64,000 nucleotides of DNA from Ruminiclostridium cellobioparum DSM 1351 = ATCC 15832 (GTDB lineage: Bacteria > Bacillota > Clostridia > Acetivibrionales > DSM-1351): NCBI RefSeq assembly GCF_000621505.1, contig NZ_JHYD01000002.1, positions 186,001 to 250,000 on the forward strand, given 5' to 3'. This document shows, piece by piece, positions 45,514 through 54,793 of the stretch (the first letter of the stretch is position 1; every line of letters starts with the position of its first letter). The translations under genes were made by a program, and so were the position numbers. The notes below the pieces were generated by a model. It saw only the letters and a list, made by a program, of their open reading frames with translations. It was not told the origin of the DNA and searched no databases.

Positions 45514-45538
45514 CCCCGGCAAAAGCCGGGGTTTTTTT
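45514..45538 (+). terminator. Terminator, second identical copy
   Basis: CCCCGGC-AAAA-GCCGGGG (45514-45531), then seven T's. It is identical over 22 bases to the tlp terminator at 40659-40680, on the other side of the AT-rich island. Confidence 0.93.
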
Positions 45539-45554
45539 GCAATAAAAAAACTTC

Positions 45555-45583
45555 TTGACTATATCACAGCAGAAGCCTATAAT
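45555..45583 (+). promoter_or_regulatory. SigA-type promoter of the DUF6323/DUF6179 pair
   Basis: TTGACT (45555-45560), 17 bp, TATAAT (45578-45583): near-consensus. It leaves a leader of about 90 nt before ATG 45681. Confidence 0.75.
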
Positions 45584-45680
45584 ATCATTACTATATAACA
45601 TTATAATTAATTTAATAATAGCATAATTTAAAACCGATGTCAATAGGTTGGAGCAAAATTTTTATTTTTTAGGAGGAGAA

Positions 45681-46160
45681 ATGTATATGTTTTTACCCAT
45701 GGTGTTAAATTCCGCCAATCCGCTGCTTAATGAAAAATATGCGGGTATACTGATGAACATTAATAATACTTCCAAGCAATACGGACTGACTATAACAGCA
45801 GAGGATGCCAAAAATATTGTTGAAGTGAGAAATACGGTACTGCGCAATTACGGGAGGGTTGACCTGGGCATTGCTGCGACAGGGAAGATAATGGAGAAAT
45901 TCTGCACCTCTTCTTTTATCGACAGTGGGAATTATCTTTATATTATCAATGAAATACAGGAGCTATTCTATTATTTAAAAAATGAGACCGAGGAAAAGAT
46001 ACCGGATGACGAGCTGATAACATTGCTCAGGGAATTATTTGAAAATTACTGCTGGGGTTCTGTTGAATTTCTGAAAGGTGTGGTGCAGGAATATGCCGAA
46101 GCTTTCAGAAAGCGGGAACAAAAAAGAGATATTTTAGAGAAAGGTGATGCTCAGCATTGA
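45681..46160 (+). CDS. DUF6323-type protein
   Basis: This 159-aa soluble helical protein matches what I know of the DUF6323 family, which usually precedes a DUF6179 gene in clostridia. It has no transmembrane segment. The middle region (AEDAKNIVEVRNTVLRNYGRVDLG) is the most family-like. AGGAGG is 4 nt before ATG 45681. The end overlaps the next start by 4 nt (TTGA). Function unknown; co-occurrence implies a two-protein complex. Confidence 0.68.
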   Translation: MYMFLPMVLNSANPLLNEKYAGILMNINNTSKQYGLTITAEDAKNIVEVRNTVLRNYGRVDLGIAATGKIMEKFCTSSFIDSGNYLYIINEIQELFYYLKNETEEKIPDDELITLLRELFENYCWGSVEFLKGVVQEYAEAFRKREQKRDILEKGDAQH

Positions 46161-47584
46161 TTAATAATAAAACCGATGAACTCAATGAACTATATCTCAA
46201 AAATAATATTGATAAAACAAGGCTTAAGGCCAATCAGTATACCGTATCCCTCCTGAACGAAGCCTACCGTACCAAAATGCTGGACCATGACACAATCAGC
46301 CGCATTCAATTAAATCTGATGAATCTGCTCAAAGACCTGATATTAAGATACACAAATGGAAACAGCACTTCTGTGGCGATGGACACGGCAGAAAGCCTGT
46401 TCTGCTCCATGCTGTATGCCATAGATGCTTTTGCCCTCGGCTGCCGAAGTCCCGAAGAGGCTGTATTCAAGCTGAAAACCGGCGTAACGGAGGATATTTA
46501 TAAACAGGGCGTGGAACAGACCGCAAAGTGGTTTGCCGAAATAAAAGCCTTATACCTTAAAGTACGGAAAAACAAACTGGACATAACGCTTGATTCATAT
46601 AATCTCACCCTTAACGAAGCAATTCCCGTATTCCTGGAAAGTTATAATATAATCTTCCGCGCCCATGACGGTGCGGGAAGCATTGATTATCCGCTGGTGT
46701 TTGATGATATGAGCATTCAGGGAGTATTGTACATTAAAAACTATTTAGAGAATTTTAAAATAGAAACAGATTTTTGCAGGAATTTCAAATCAGACGAAAT
46801 AAATAAGCTGCTGCAAAATTTTGGCGCCGCTATGAAGTTAAATTATAAAATTGAATTGATAAACGTTTTTGAATTGGTATTCAACAATGCCGTACTGTCA
46901 ATAATGGCAGGTAAAAGGGCGGGTAACCTGAGCATCCGGGCAGATGAATCTCATACTCTTGACAAAAAATTGTCATGTTTAAGTGCGGAGGGTATCCGCA
47001 ATGAGGCCGAACAGGCTGTGGAGCAAATGATAACCCGATTTCGGCTCACAGATGACAGGATGCTTGAATATATACACCGGTATAAGCCCTTGTTTGAAGA
47101 ACGGCTTGTTTTTTCGGCTCAAAATCATGCCTTAAACAGTATAATTATTACCGATAATGAAGAAAACCGGAGGAAAAGCTCGGTGTGGCTGGAAGTTGGC
47201 GAAAGGATCAAGGATGACGAGTTTAACGCTTTGGTAAACAAATTGACAGTGACTGATAATATGGATGACAAAATAAGTCATATAAAAACAGGTATCAAAT
47301 CTTTGTATGATTTCCTTGATATTATGAACACCGATTGCTTTTTCGGAAATGAATATCAAGAGCTTTTTGCCGGGTTGGAGGAGTCTGAATTGGCTGTATT
47401 GGCCAGTTTACTATTTCATGGGGAGCTCCGGGACGGCAGTTTGAATTTGAATTGCATTGTTTCTCAGAATAAGACTGCGGAATATGAGTGGCAGGAGTAT
47501 TTTTTGGAATTTTTAAAAGCTCTTGATGCAGATAAGCTGAATGAGATACAGAAGCAGGCTGAGGAGTACGATGGGTTTGAATAG
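46157..47584 (+). CDS. DUF6179-type protein
   Basis: This 475-aa soluble, mostly helical protein has no membrane segment and no catalytic motif I can see. It begins at TTG 46157, coupled to the DUF6323 stop (TTGA), with AGGTGA upstream. Cys residues (for example in LFCSMLYAIDAFALGCRS and FCRNF) are few. The pair is a conserved clostridial unit of unknown role, likely expressed under the promoter at 45555. Confidence 0.68.
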   Translation: MINNKTDELNELYLKNNIDKTRLKANQYTVSLLNEAYRTKMLDHDTISRIQLNLMNLLKDLILRYTNGNSTSVAMDTAESLFCSMLYAIDAFALGCRSPEEAVFKLKTGVTEDIYKQGVEQTAKWFAEIKALYLKVRKNKLDITLDSYNLTLNEAIPVFLESYNIIFRAHDGAGSIDYPLVFDDMSIQGVLYIKNYLENFKIETDFCRNFKSDEINKLLQNFGAAMKLNYKIELINVFELVFNNAVLSIMAGKRAGNLSIRADESHTLDKKLSCLSAEGIRNEAEQAVEQMITRFRLTDDRMLEYIHRYKPLFEERLVFSAQNHALNSIIITDNEENRRKSSVWLEVGERIKDDEFNALVNKLTVTDNMDDKISHIKTGIKSLYDFLDIMNTDCFFGNEYQELFAGLEESELAVLASLLFHGELRDGSLNLNCIVSQNKTAEYEWQEYFLEFLKALDADKLNEIQKQAEEYDGFE

Positions 47585-47710
47585 TTACAGCTATTATTAT
47601 CCAAATCCTTACAATATGGATTTCCATATTTTGCTTGTAAATATCCGGTTTTATAATTAATATTAAATTAGAGCTAAAAAAGCAGACCGCTGAAGGTCAT
47701 GGAGGTTGGT

Positions 47711-48835
47711 ATGAAAAGAACCATCCTGATAATTTTAATGGCAAGCCTGGTTTATACATGTGCAGGCTGCAGCGATAATAAGGAAAGCAAAGGGCAGGGT
47801 ATCCCGGCAGAGAGCTTGAGCACTGAGGCTGCCGGCACACTTGCGGCAAAATGGCCTGCGGGGAATTGGAGCACATCGACTCCTGAAAATCAGGACCTTG
47901 ATGAGCGGCAGCTTGCCAGGACCCATACAAGAATAAAAGAGAATTATCCCAATGTATACAGCCTGCTGGTTATAAGAAATGGCTTTCTTGTATTCGAGGA
48001 GTATTATAACGGTGCGGGAAAGAACAGCTACTATCCGGTTTATTCGGTAACCAAAAGTGTGATGTCGGCCTTGACCGGCATAGCAATACGTGAAAAACTG
48101 GTTGCCGGTACCGGCCAAAAGGCTGCGGAACTCATTCCGGAGTATTTTGACCCGGTCGATAATACAAAGAAGAGGGACATTACTATCGAAAACGTACTGA
48201 CCATGACAGGAGGACTTGAGTCCATTGACAATAACTATAACGGTTATTTTTCAAGCTCAGACTGGCTCCGGTATGCACTTGACAAGCCGCTTACCGACCA
48301 ACTGGGGAGCAAATTTGTTTATAACACCGGACTGACCCAGATTCTGTCGGCCGTTATATCTGAAAAATCCGGCATGAAAACAAAAGACTTTGCAGATAAG
48401 TACTTATTCAAGCCATTAAATATTGAAGTCAAAAGATGGGATATGGACCCGGCGGGCTGCTACGGAGGGGGTACAGGTCTGTATCTTACAGCCCGGGATA
48501 TGGCTAAATTCGGATATTTATATCTGAACAGAGGCAATTGGGACGGCAGTCAGCTCATACCTGAAGAGTGGGCAGCAGTTTCGATCACAAGGAAGGTTGA
48601 AGCCGGTAAGGGTGTGGATTATGGCTATTTGTTCTGGATTTCGGACATGGAGAACAAAACCGCCCGAAAGACCTATCATACCTACCGGGCTGACGGAGCA
48701 GGGGGACAAAAGATAGTTATGATACCTGAAACCAATATGGTTATAGTAGTTACGGCAGATATCAATGCCAGATCCAGGGACGGTGCCGACACTCAAAGGT
48801 TGATAGAGGATTATGTGATCCAGGCAATAAAATAA
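47711..48835 (+). CDS. Beta-lactamase-fold serine hydrolase lipoprotein
   Basis: This 374-aa protein starts at ATG 47711 (GGAGG 5 nt before) with a lipoprotein signal ending TCAGC-SD (Cys at about 20). The catalytic motifs are S-x-x-K in YSVTKSVMSALTG, Y-x-N in FVYNTGLTQ, and a late glycine-rich motif in ADGAGGQ. It is class C-like and membrane-anchored outside the cell, a likely esterase or peptidase. It is not a close copy of the cytoplasmic hydrolase at 30134. It stands alone. Confidence 0.85.
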   Translation: MKRTILIILMASLVYTCAGCSDNKESKGQGIPAESLSTEAAGTLAAKWPAGNWSTSTPENQDLDERQLARTHTRIKENYPNVYSLLVIRNGFLVFEEYYNGAGKNSYYPVYSVTKSVMSALTGIAIREKLVAGTGQKAAELIPEYFDPVDNTKKRDITIENVLTMTGGLESIDNNYNGYFSSSDWLRYALDKPLTDQLGSKFVYNTGLTQILSAVISEKSGMKTKDFADKYLFKPLNIEVKRWDMDPAGCYGGGTGLYLTARDMAKFGYLYLNRGNWDGSQLIPEEWAAVSITRKVEAGKGVDYGYLFWISDMENKTARKTYHTYRADGAGGQKIVMIPETNMVIVVTADINARSRDGADTQRLIEDYVIQAIK

Positions 48836-48870
48836 ATTGTTTTATCTTTAAGACAGCTCCGTTTTCAATG

Positions 48871-49686
48871 TTACACCTGCCCTATGAACCTTGCCAGTTC
48901 ACTGTTGAATTTATCCTGCTCCTCGTAAAATAAACCGTGTCCGCTGTTTTCAAAAGGTATCAGCACTGAATTCCTGATGCTCTGGTGCATGACTTCGGCT
49001 AAAGGAAACAAACAGACCTGGTCATGAATTCCGTGCAGGATGAGTGTGGGTACCCGGATTTTATCCAGATCGTTGAAAAGGGCTTCGTCCCTGAAGGTCA
49101 CTGCACATGCTGCGGTAGCTATGCCCGAGGCTTCAAAGCCCATCAGGAAAAACCAGTCGGATTGAGGCTGGGTTATAGGTTTGGAGAAAAACATGGGAGC
49201 AGTATCTCTCAGCATCTGGAGCCTGTCTTTAAGAGAACTCTCTATTATTTGGGTTATGTCCTCTTTGGGATGACCATATGGAAAACCCGGCCTCATTGTA
49301 AGACTTGGGGCAGCAGCGCCGAAAAGGGCCAGCTTTGAGACTCCATATCCATTATACCTGGATATATATCTGATGGCAGCGGCGCCGCCCATGGAATGTC
49401 CTGCCAATACAAAGTTCTTTAAATCCAGCGCATGAACCACTCCCCTTATATCATCGGCAATGCGGTTATAACTGTATCCCGTGTGGGGCTTGCCGGATTT
49501 TCCAAAACCTCTTGTGTCCATTCCGATACATCTGAAGCCCATGGCGGGGAGCTTGTTGAACTGGTATTCATAAGCACGGTGGCTCAAGGGCCAGCCATGT
49601 ATAAAGAGTATCGTCGTTTTGCCCCCCGGATTGATATCATGGACAAATATTTTAACATCGGCCTCGGTTCTAATGTAATATTCCAA
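48871..49686 (-). CDS. Alpha/beta hydrolase (esterase/haloperoxidase-like)
   Basis: This 271-aa enzyme has the nucleophile elbow GHSMGGAA (Ser about 97), the oxyanion region LFIHGWPLS, and the C-terminal His in NSGHGLFYEEQDKF. Asp in ILHGIHDQVCLFP completes the triad. No signal peptide, so it is cytoplasmic. It starts at TTG 49686, with AAGGTG 6 nt before it. It is convergent with the serine hydrolase gene. Substrate unknown. Confidence 0.85.
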   Translation of the reverse strand: MEYYIRTEADVKIFVHDINPGGKTTILFIHGWPLSHRAYEYQFNKLPAMGFRCIGMDTRGFGKSGKPHTGYSYNRIADDIRGVVHALDLKNFVLAGHSMGGAAAIRYISRYNGYGVSKLALFGAAAPSLTMRPGFPYGHPKEDITQIIESSLKDRLQMLRDTAPMFFSKPITQPQSDWFFLMGFEASGIATAACAVTFRDEALFNDLDKIRVPTLILHGIHDQVCLFPLAEVMHQSIRNSVLIPFENSGHGLFYEEQDKFNSELARFIGQV

Positions 49687-49769
49687 AAAAACACCTTCTC
49701 TGTACTTAATATATTTATATAATATTCAATTTGAAAAATATTTGTGTGGTATAAAGTTTATATTTTATA

Positions 49770-49903
49770 AAGCTGATTTACATAATTGAATGAGAGTATA
49801 TAATTCAGGGAAAAGATCAAATAATAAATTATCATTATTTGTGAAGAATAAGCAGTATGTACTTTTCAAAATAAGTGAGGAGGAACGGGTAAGCTGATTT
49901 ACC
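49770..49903 (+). repeat. Repeated 12-mer and hairpin in the leader of the 49923 gene
   Basis: AAGCTGATTTAC occurs at 49770-49781 and again at 49891-49902. The second copy is part of a hairpin GGTAA-GCTGAT-TTACC (49888-49903). An extra ribosome-site-like GAGGAGG (49877-49883) lies just before it. The gene's own site, GAGAGGGG, is 7 nt before ATG 49923. The structure could affect translation start; no riboswitch family is recognised. Confidence 0.35.
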
Positions 49904-49922
49904 TGTTGAGAGGGGAAAAAAT

Positions 49923-50552
49923 ATGAGTTTATTTTTAGGGAAGATTCATTTCTGGTTATATAATAAAATCCTTTGGACCGAGAAAGTCGAGGAAGATATT
50001 ATGAAATGGGCTGAGGACAAAGGTCTGCCTTCTGATAAATGGGCAGGCCAAAACAGCGAGAAATATGGTGCCTCCATGGGGAAGGAGCCTCTGGAAAATA
50101 TTATAGACACCTCCAATATTCACGGTTGGCTGCAGGAAAGGATAGAAAGTGCCGAGCTGCGCCAGGCATCACTTGTGACTTTAATTTTGTCAGAGGATAT
50201 GTCATATAAAAATGAACTGCTGGAATTGTTCAGAAGACAGGGGGAAAGTGCGGCTGCCGCTTATCAGGATAAGCCCGCCACACCGGAGGAGATATTCAAC
50301 GCCCTGAATGATTTTATACTTGAAGGCATGCCCTGTGACAGGGTCAATGAGGTGATGAGCTCAAACGAAAAGGAATTTGTCTGGAGGACGACAACCTGCC
50401 TGCATACACCGTACTGGGAAAGGGTCAATGGGGATATCAAACATTTTTATGATTTGAGGAGAGAATGGGTCGCTGCTTTTGTGAACGCCATTAACCATGA
50501 CTATCAATACAGTACGGCGTCTGAAGGAGTGCACAGGATAGAGAGGAGATAG
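49923..50552 (+). CDS. Unknown protein next to hemerythrin
   Basis: This 209-aa soluble protein has no family I can name. The C-terminal block TTTCLHTPYWERVNGDIKHFYDLRREW is unusually rich in Cys, His, Trp and Tyr and looks like a ligand- or metal-binding site. The middle is a helical stretch with Ala-rich sequence. It ends 5 nt before the hemerythrin gene, so the two are cotranscribed and may act together, for example in oxygen or iron handling. That is inferred from position only. Confidence 0.6.
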   Translation: MSLFLGKIHFWLYNKILWTEKVEEDIMKWAEDKGLPSDKWAGQNSEKYGASMGKEPLENIIDTSNIHGWLQERIESAELRQASLVTLILSEDMSYKNELLELFRRQGESAAAAYQDKPATPEEIFNALNDFILEGMPCDRVNEVMSSNEKEFVWRTTTCLHTPYWERVNGDIKHFYDLRREWVAAFVNAINHDYQYSTASEGVHRIERR

Positions 50553-50557
50553 ATACG

Positions 50558-51109
50558 ATGGATTTGATTGAAGTAATGGTGGAAGAGCACAAATATATAA
50601 AAAGAATGCTGGCGGTGATGAGGAAGTACTGTTACAGGGTAATGAAAGGTGAACAGATCCAGTACGGGGACTTTTTCAAAATGATTGATTTTGTAAGAAA
50701 TTATGCCGACAGGCATCATCACGGAAAAGAAGAGAAACTGCTTTTTGACAGAATGATGAATGAATTGGGACGTCCTGCTGAAATGCTTGTACGCCATGGC
50801 ATGCTGGTGGAGCATGATCTTGGAAGACTTCACATGCAGGAGCTGGAAGCTGCTCTCAAAAAGGTGATGGAGGGAGACGATGAAGCCCGTCTGGATGTCA
50901 TAGCAAATGCCATATCCTACACCCATTTGCTCCACAGGCATATTGACAAGGAGGATGGGGTGGTATACAAGTACGCCCAAAACAATCTGGTCAAAGAGAC
51001 AATGGACAAATTGAATGCCGAAGGCGAGCAGCTGGAGCAGGAAGCCGAAAGGGAGCATATTCAGGAAAAATATATTAAACTTCTTGCCGAACTGGAGTCA
51101 AAGCTCTGA
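50558..51109 (+). CDS. Hemerythrin-domain protein
   Basis: This 183-aa protein is a four-helix HHE-type hemerythrin. The diiron ligands are visible in order: VEEHKYIKRML (His 11), DRHHHGKEEKLLF (HxxxE), VEHDLG, and LLHRHIDKEDGVVY (HxxxxD). Such proteins bind O2 or sense it, or store iron. The C-terminal third is a charged coiled coil. GAGAGGAGAT precedes ATG 50558. It is coupled to the unknown gene before it. Confidence 0.88.
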   Translation: MDLIEVMVEEHKYIKRMLAVMRKYCYRVMKGEQIQYGDFFKMIDFVRNYADRHHHGKEEKLLFDRMMNELGRPAEMLVRHGMLVEHDLGRLHMQELEAALKKVMEGDDEARLDVIANAISYTHLLHRHIDKEDGVVYKYAQNNLVKETMDKLNAEGEQLEQEAEREHIQEKYIKLLAELESKL

Positions 51110-51269
51110 TGCGCTTTTAGCCCCGGTATTACAAAACATAAGCAAATGAGACATTTATCCAGACTAAAAAAGAAAATTTTTGTCAAATCTTAAAACTATT
51201 CAATTGCAGTAAATTATGGTAGACTGTTGTCTAGAACTGTTGGTATTAAACGTTTAGGGGAAGTATATT

Positions 51270-53090
51270 ATGGAGACACGCAGGAACTGGTTTACTTATA
51301 TATACTTGACTTTTTTTGGTATATTTGTATGCTATAGTCTGTTCGGCGGGATATTGAACATAGGAGTTTCAACAAAATATCCGTTTTTGTGGTATGGGGG
51401 AATCCTTTTAGCCATGGGCGGTTTGTGGCTCATATCCAATTCTGCGGCAATTATACTCTCTCATTTTGATATATACAGATTCAGGCTCCGGAGCAGAATA
51501 CCCGGCACCATAGCTGAAGCTGTGATTATTGCTGCTGTGATTCTTGCCGCCGGAGCCGTCAGAATATGGATTATCCGTTATTTGCCGGTCCAACCCCAAT
51601 CTGACTTTCAAACCTATTACAATGTGGCCGATTTGCTGGCAAAAGGCACTCTTAAAAGAGACGGAGCCGGATACTGCGATTATATATCACAGTTTCCCCA
51701 TGTCATTGGCTACCCGTATATTCTATCGCTGATATTCAAGATGTTTGGAGCCTCTGTTACAACGGGCCTGCATTTTAATTTGGCTGTCAGCCTCTTGAGT
51801 GTATTTTTTGTGAACAGGATTGCGAGACTCGTCTGCGGCAGGGCGGCGGGCGTTCTGGCAATGGTGCTGGCTGCTTTCTGGCCTTCACAGGTGCTCTTTA
51901 TAAATCAGATGGCCTCCGAACCGCTTTTCACCTGCCTGTCCCTGCTTTGCATATGGATTACGGCATATTTGTTCAGTCCCTCCTCTTCGGACAGGGATAT
52001 AAGGATATTTGTGCTGAACATCCTTTTAGGTATTATGCTGGCGGTTGCAGGCGGAGTACGTCCGGTGTCGGTGGTGCTGCTTATAGCCATAATAGTCTGT
52101 ACAATAACCTATAAGGCCGGAAATGCTGAAGCCTCAAATACAAAAGCCGGGTTGATAAAGACCTGCATGGCAAGGGGATGGATCAGGGCAATTTTTTTAT
52201 TGGCCGGTTTTTTAATCTGCTCCCAGCTGATCAGCGGGGCTACCGCCCGGGCAATTGACAGAAAGCTTCCGGGTACTACCGTATCCTTCGGATATAATCT
52301 GATGGTGGGTTTGAATGTTGAAGCAAAAGGAGCCTGGAATGAGCAGGATGCAAAATTCCTCAACGACAGGTTTATAGAAACAGGTTCAGCCGTTGAAGCC
52401 CACAAGGCATCTCTGGAGCAGGCCCTCAAGCGGATAAATGAAGACCCTGAGGGTATAGCCAACCTGCTGTTTCAAAAATATGCTCTTCTCTGGGCAAATG
52501 ATGATTATGGTTCCTATTGGAATTTACTGTTCATGGAACAGCAGCACAATTTAACTCCCGAGAGAAAAGAATTTATAAATAGTGTGGCAATCTGGAACAA
52601 TATATATTACATCATATGTGTTTATATGTCCCTTATAGCCGGAATATTCCTGTGGTTCAGAAAAAAGGCGGGCACCGTGCATATATTGGTATTGTATTTT
52701 GTCGGCATTGCTTTTCTTCATATGGTAGTCGAAAGCCAGAGCAGATATCACTACAGTATATTGCCTGTATTCGCAATACTGGCGGCTGTGGGTGCGGCAG
52801 AAATATTCAGGTTTCACCGGCACTGGGAAGAGCAGAGCTGCGGGAGTCAAAGTGAAGCAGCCGGACTGGAACACGAAAACAGGTTAATTGGAGAACAATT
52901 ATCAAAAAAACAGGAACACGGTATTGAGGAGAGCAAAGCCCCGGTGTTTACCGGCAAAGATAAAAATACTGCTGCCGGTAACCGGTTTGACATGCTGGAT
53001 GCAATACAAAAGGGTCATGTCACTGTTACCGTAACAGAGGCATATTTGAAGGAAAAAGAAGAAAAGCTCAAGGAGGATAATAAAGAGTAA
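51270..53090 (+). CDS. GT-C-type membrane glycosyltransferase with polar C-terminal tail
   Basis: This 606-aa protein has about 12 hydrophobic segments and then a polar tail (about 515-606). The first outer loop carries SDFQTYYNVADLL, with the Asp typical of PMT/GT39-like enzymes that take sugars from polyprenyl phosphate. ESQSRYHYSILPVF in the last membrane part is also typical. The charged tail, with TEAYLKEKEEKLKED near the end, may mediate binding to partners. AGGGGAAG precedes ATG 51270. It is the first gene of a seven-gene exopolysaccharide operon (next gene 62 nt on). Confidence 0.78.
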   Translation: METRRNWFTYIYLTFFGIFVCYSLFGGILNIGVSTKYPFLWYGGILLAMGGLWLISNSAAIILSHFDIYRFRLRSRIPGTIAEAVIIAAVILAAGAVRIWIIRYLPVQPQSDFQTYYNVADLLAKGTLKRDGAGYCDYISQFPHVIGYPYILSLIFKMFGASVTTGLHFNLAVSLLSVFFVNRIARLVCGRAAGVLAMVLAAFWPSQVLFINQMASEPLFTCLSLLCIWITAYLFSPSSSDRDIRIFVLNILLGIMLAVAGGVRPVSVVLLIAIIVCTITYKAGNAEASNTKAGLIKTCMARGWIRAIFLLAGFLICSQLISGATARAIDRKLPGTTVSFGYNLMVGLNVEAKGAWNEQDAKFLNDRFIETGSAVEAHKASLEQALKRINEDPEGIANLLFQKYALLWANDDYGSYWNLLFMEQQHNLTPERKEFINSVAIWNNIYYIICVYMSLIAGIFLWFRKKAGTVHILVLYFVGIAFLHMVVESQSRYHYSILPVFAILAAVGAAEIFRFHRHWEEQSCGSQSEAAGLEHENRLIGEQLSKKQEHGIEESKAPVFTGKDKNTAAGNRFDMLDAIQKGHVTVTVTEAYLKEKEEKLKEDNKE

Positions 53091-53152
53091 ATTTTATTCC
53101 TCCATACAGGAAGGATACCGGTTTGAAAGCTATAGGGCACATGGAGGGTACA

Positions 53153-54793
53153 ATGGATCTTTTAAGGAAATTTGAAAGGGTAGTTAAGATTGCTTTAATT
53201 GTAATGCTTATTGTCTCGGCAGGTCTGATATCGGCATGGCTGCTTTCGGCAAACAAAAAAGAAGAGCCTGATGTTTCCCTCGGAGGGGTGGCAGAACAAA
53301 ATGAAGTTTCATCAAATACCCGACTGGCGGACAAGCTGGATCTGCTCCCGGATAAATGCACACTTAATATGGATTTGTCAAATCTGACCTTTTCAGGGGA
53401 AAACGGAGAAAAAATTGCTTTATCCGGCCTGAGGGGCAAAACAGTTATTTTAAATTTCTGGGCCAGCTGGTGCCCATACTGCAACAGTGAGCTGGAACAG
53501 TGGCGTGATATAAGGGAACGGCTTTCCCAATACTCAAATGTTGAGATGTTATTGGTAAATAAACTTGATAATAATAAGGAAACCAAAGCCCAGGCTCTGG
53601 ATTATTTGAAAAAAAATCAAATACCCTTTGAAAACGTATATGATGAGGGTTTGAAGGTATATGACCAGCTGGGACTCAAGGTCATACCTACAACCCTTGT
53701 TATTGATGGTCAGGGGCTGTTGAGAGCGTGGCATGCGGGGAAGGATATGAAGCCGGAGCTTTTGAAATCAATGGTTGATTACGCGGTACACGGCAGTGCT
53801 TATGAAACTTTTAATTTTCTGGATAAGGAGATGATAAACAGGGACGGCGGTGTCAGGACCAATTACCTGCCCGAAAAAGTGTCGGATTTGAGATATACCG
53901 ATGTTTTGAGCGAATCCCAGGGCTTATTGATGGAATATGCTGTAAACACTGAAAATAAAAGTCTTTTTGAAAAAAGTTTCAATTATGTAAATAAAAATAT
54001 GCACGATAATCCTCTGGCTGCGTGGGTGGTCACTGACAAGGGGCCTGCAAAAGTTAATTCGACCCTGGATGACCTCAGAATATTCCGGGCACTGTATAAC
54101 GCTGAAAAATTATGGGGAGGCTATGCCGACACCATTAGGAATTATGAGAGGGCACTTTATCGTTACAATACGTATAAGCAAAACCTCATAAACCAATATG
54201 ATTTTAAATACCGGAAAAAATCGGACAGCTTAAAACTGTGTTTTGCAGATTTTGAGGCCATGCAATACCTTGCAGAACTAAATCCCCGCTGGAAGGAGAT
54301 ATACACCAATTCCCTGGCAATAGTAAGGGACGGTTATATAGGTGACGGCTTTCCCGTGTATTACCCTGAATATGTTATTGCCGGGAAAACCTATAAAAAA
54401 GAGGATATCAATATGGCTGAGGGAATGGTCACACTTCTTCATCTTGCGAAAATCGGACAATTGAAGCCACAAACTCTGGAATGGTTAAAAACAGCTGTTG
54501 AAGGTGAAGGGATATATGCCAGATATAGAGCCGACGGAACGGTGGTTGACGGCTATAATTACCAATCGACCGCAATATACGGGCTGGTTGGCATGATAGC
54601 CGCAGCGGCCGGCGACAAGGAACTGGCAAACAGGGCACAAGCCAGAATGGAGACAATGCGTGTATTTGATTCGGGTAACAAAGTAAACGGTGCGTTCGGA
54701 AATCCTGACGGAACAGGAATATATTCTTTTGACCAATGCATCGCACTGCTTTCTTACAGCGTTGCCGGAAAAGACACCAGGCAGGCGTTATGA
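53153..54793 (+). CDS. Membrane-anchored thioredoxin-GH8 fusion
   Basis: This 546-aa protein has one N-terminal membrane anchor (about 10-33). Next comes a TlpA/ResA-like thioredoxin domain (about 75-210) with an intact CPYC redox motif at residues 107-110 in FWASWCPYCNSEL. The C-terminal two thirds (about 225-540) are a GH8-like (alpha/alpha)6 domain. DVLSESQGLLMEYA carries the Glu (254) in the place of the GH8 acid (SEGQGYGM), and STLDDLRIFRAL fits the Asp region. GH8 enzymes (BcsZ, PssZ) trim cellulose-like polymers. GGAGGGTACA precedes ATG 53153. It ends in a 4-nt overlap with the next gene. Both domains face outside. Confidence 0.8.
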   Translation: MDLLRKFERVVKIALIVMLIVSAGLISAWLLSANKKEEPDVSLGGVAEQNEVSSNTRLADKLDLLPDKCTLNMDLSNLTFSGENGEKIALSGLRGKTVILNFWASWCPYCNSELEQWRDIRERLSQYSNVEMLLVNKLDNNKETKAQALDYLKKNQIPFENVYDEGLKVYDQLGLKVIPTTLVIDGQGLLRAWHAGKDMKPELLKSMVDYAVHGSAYETFNFLDKEMINRDGGVRTNYLPEKVSDLRYTDVLSESQGLLMEYAVNTENKSLFEKSFNYVNKNMHDNPLAAWVVTDKGPAKVNSTLDDLRIFRALYNAEKLWGGYADTIRNYERALYRYNTYKQNLINQYDFKYRKKSDSLKLCFADFEAMQYLAELNPRWKEIYTNSLAIVRDGYIGDGFPVYYPEYVIAGKTYKKEDINMAEGMVTLLHLAKIGQLKPQTLEWLKTAVEGEGIYARYRADGTVVDGYNYQSTAIYGLVGMIAAAAGDKELANRAQARMETMRVFDSGNKVNGAFGNPDGTGIYSFDQCIALLSYSVAGKDTRQAL

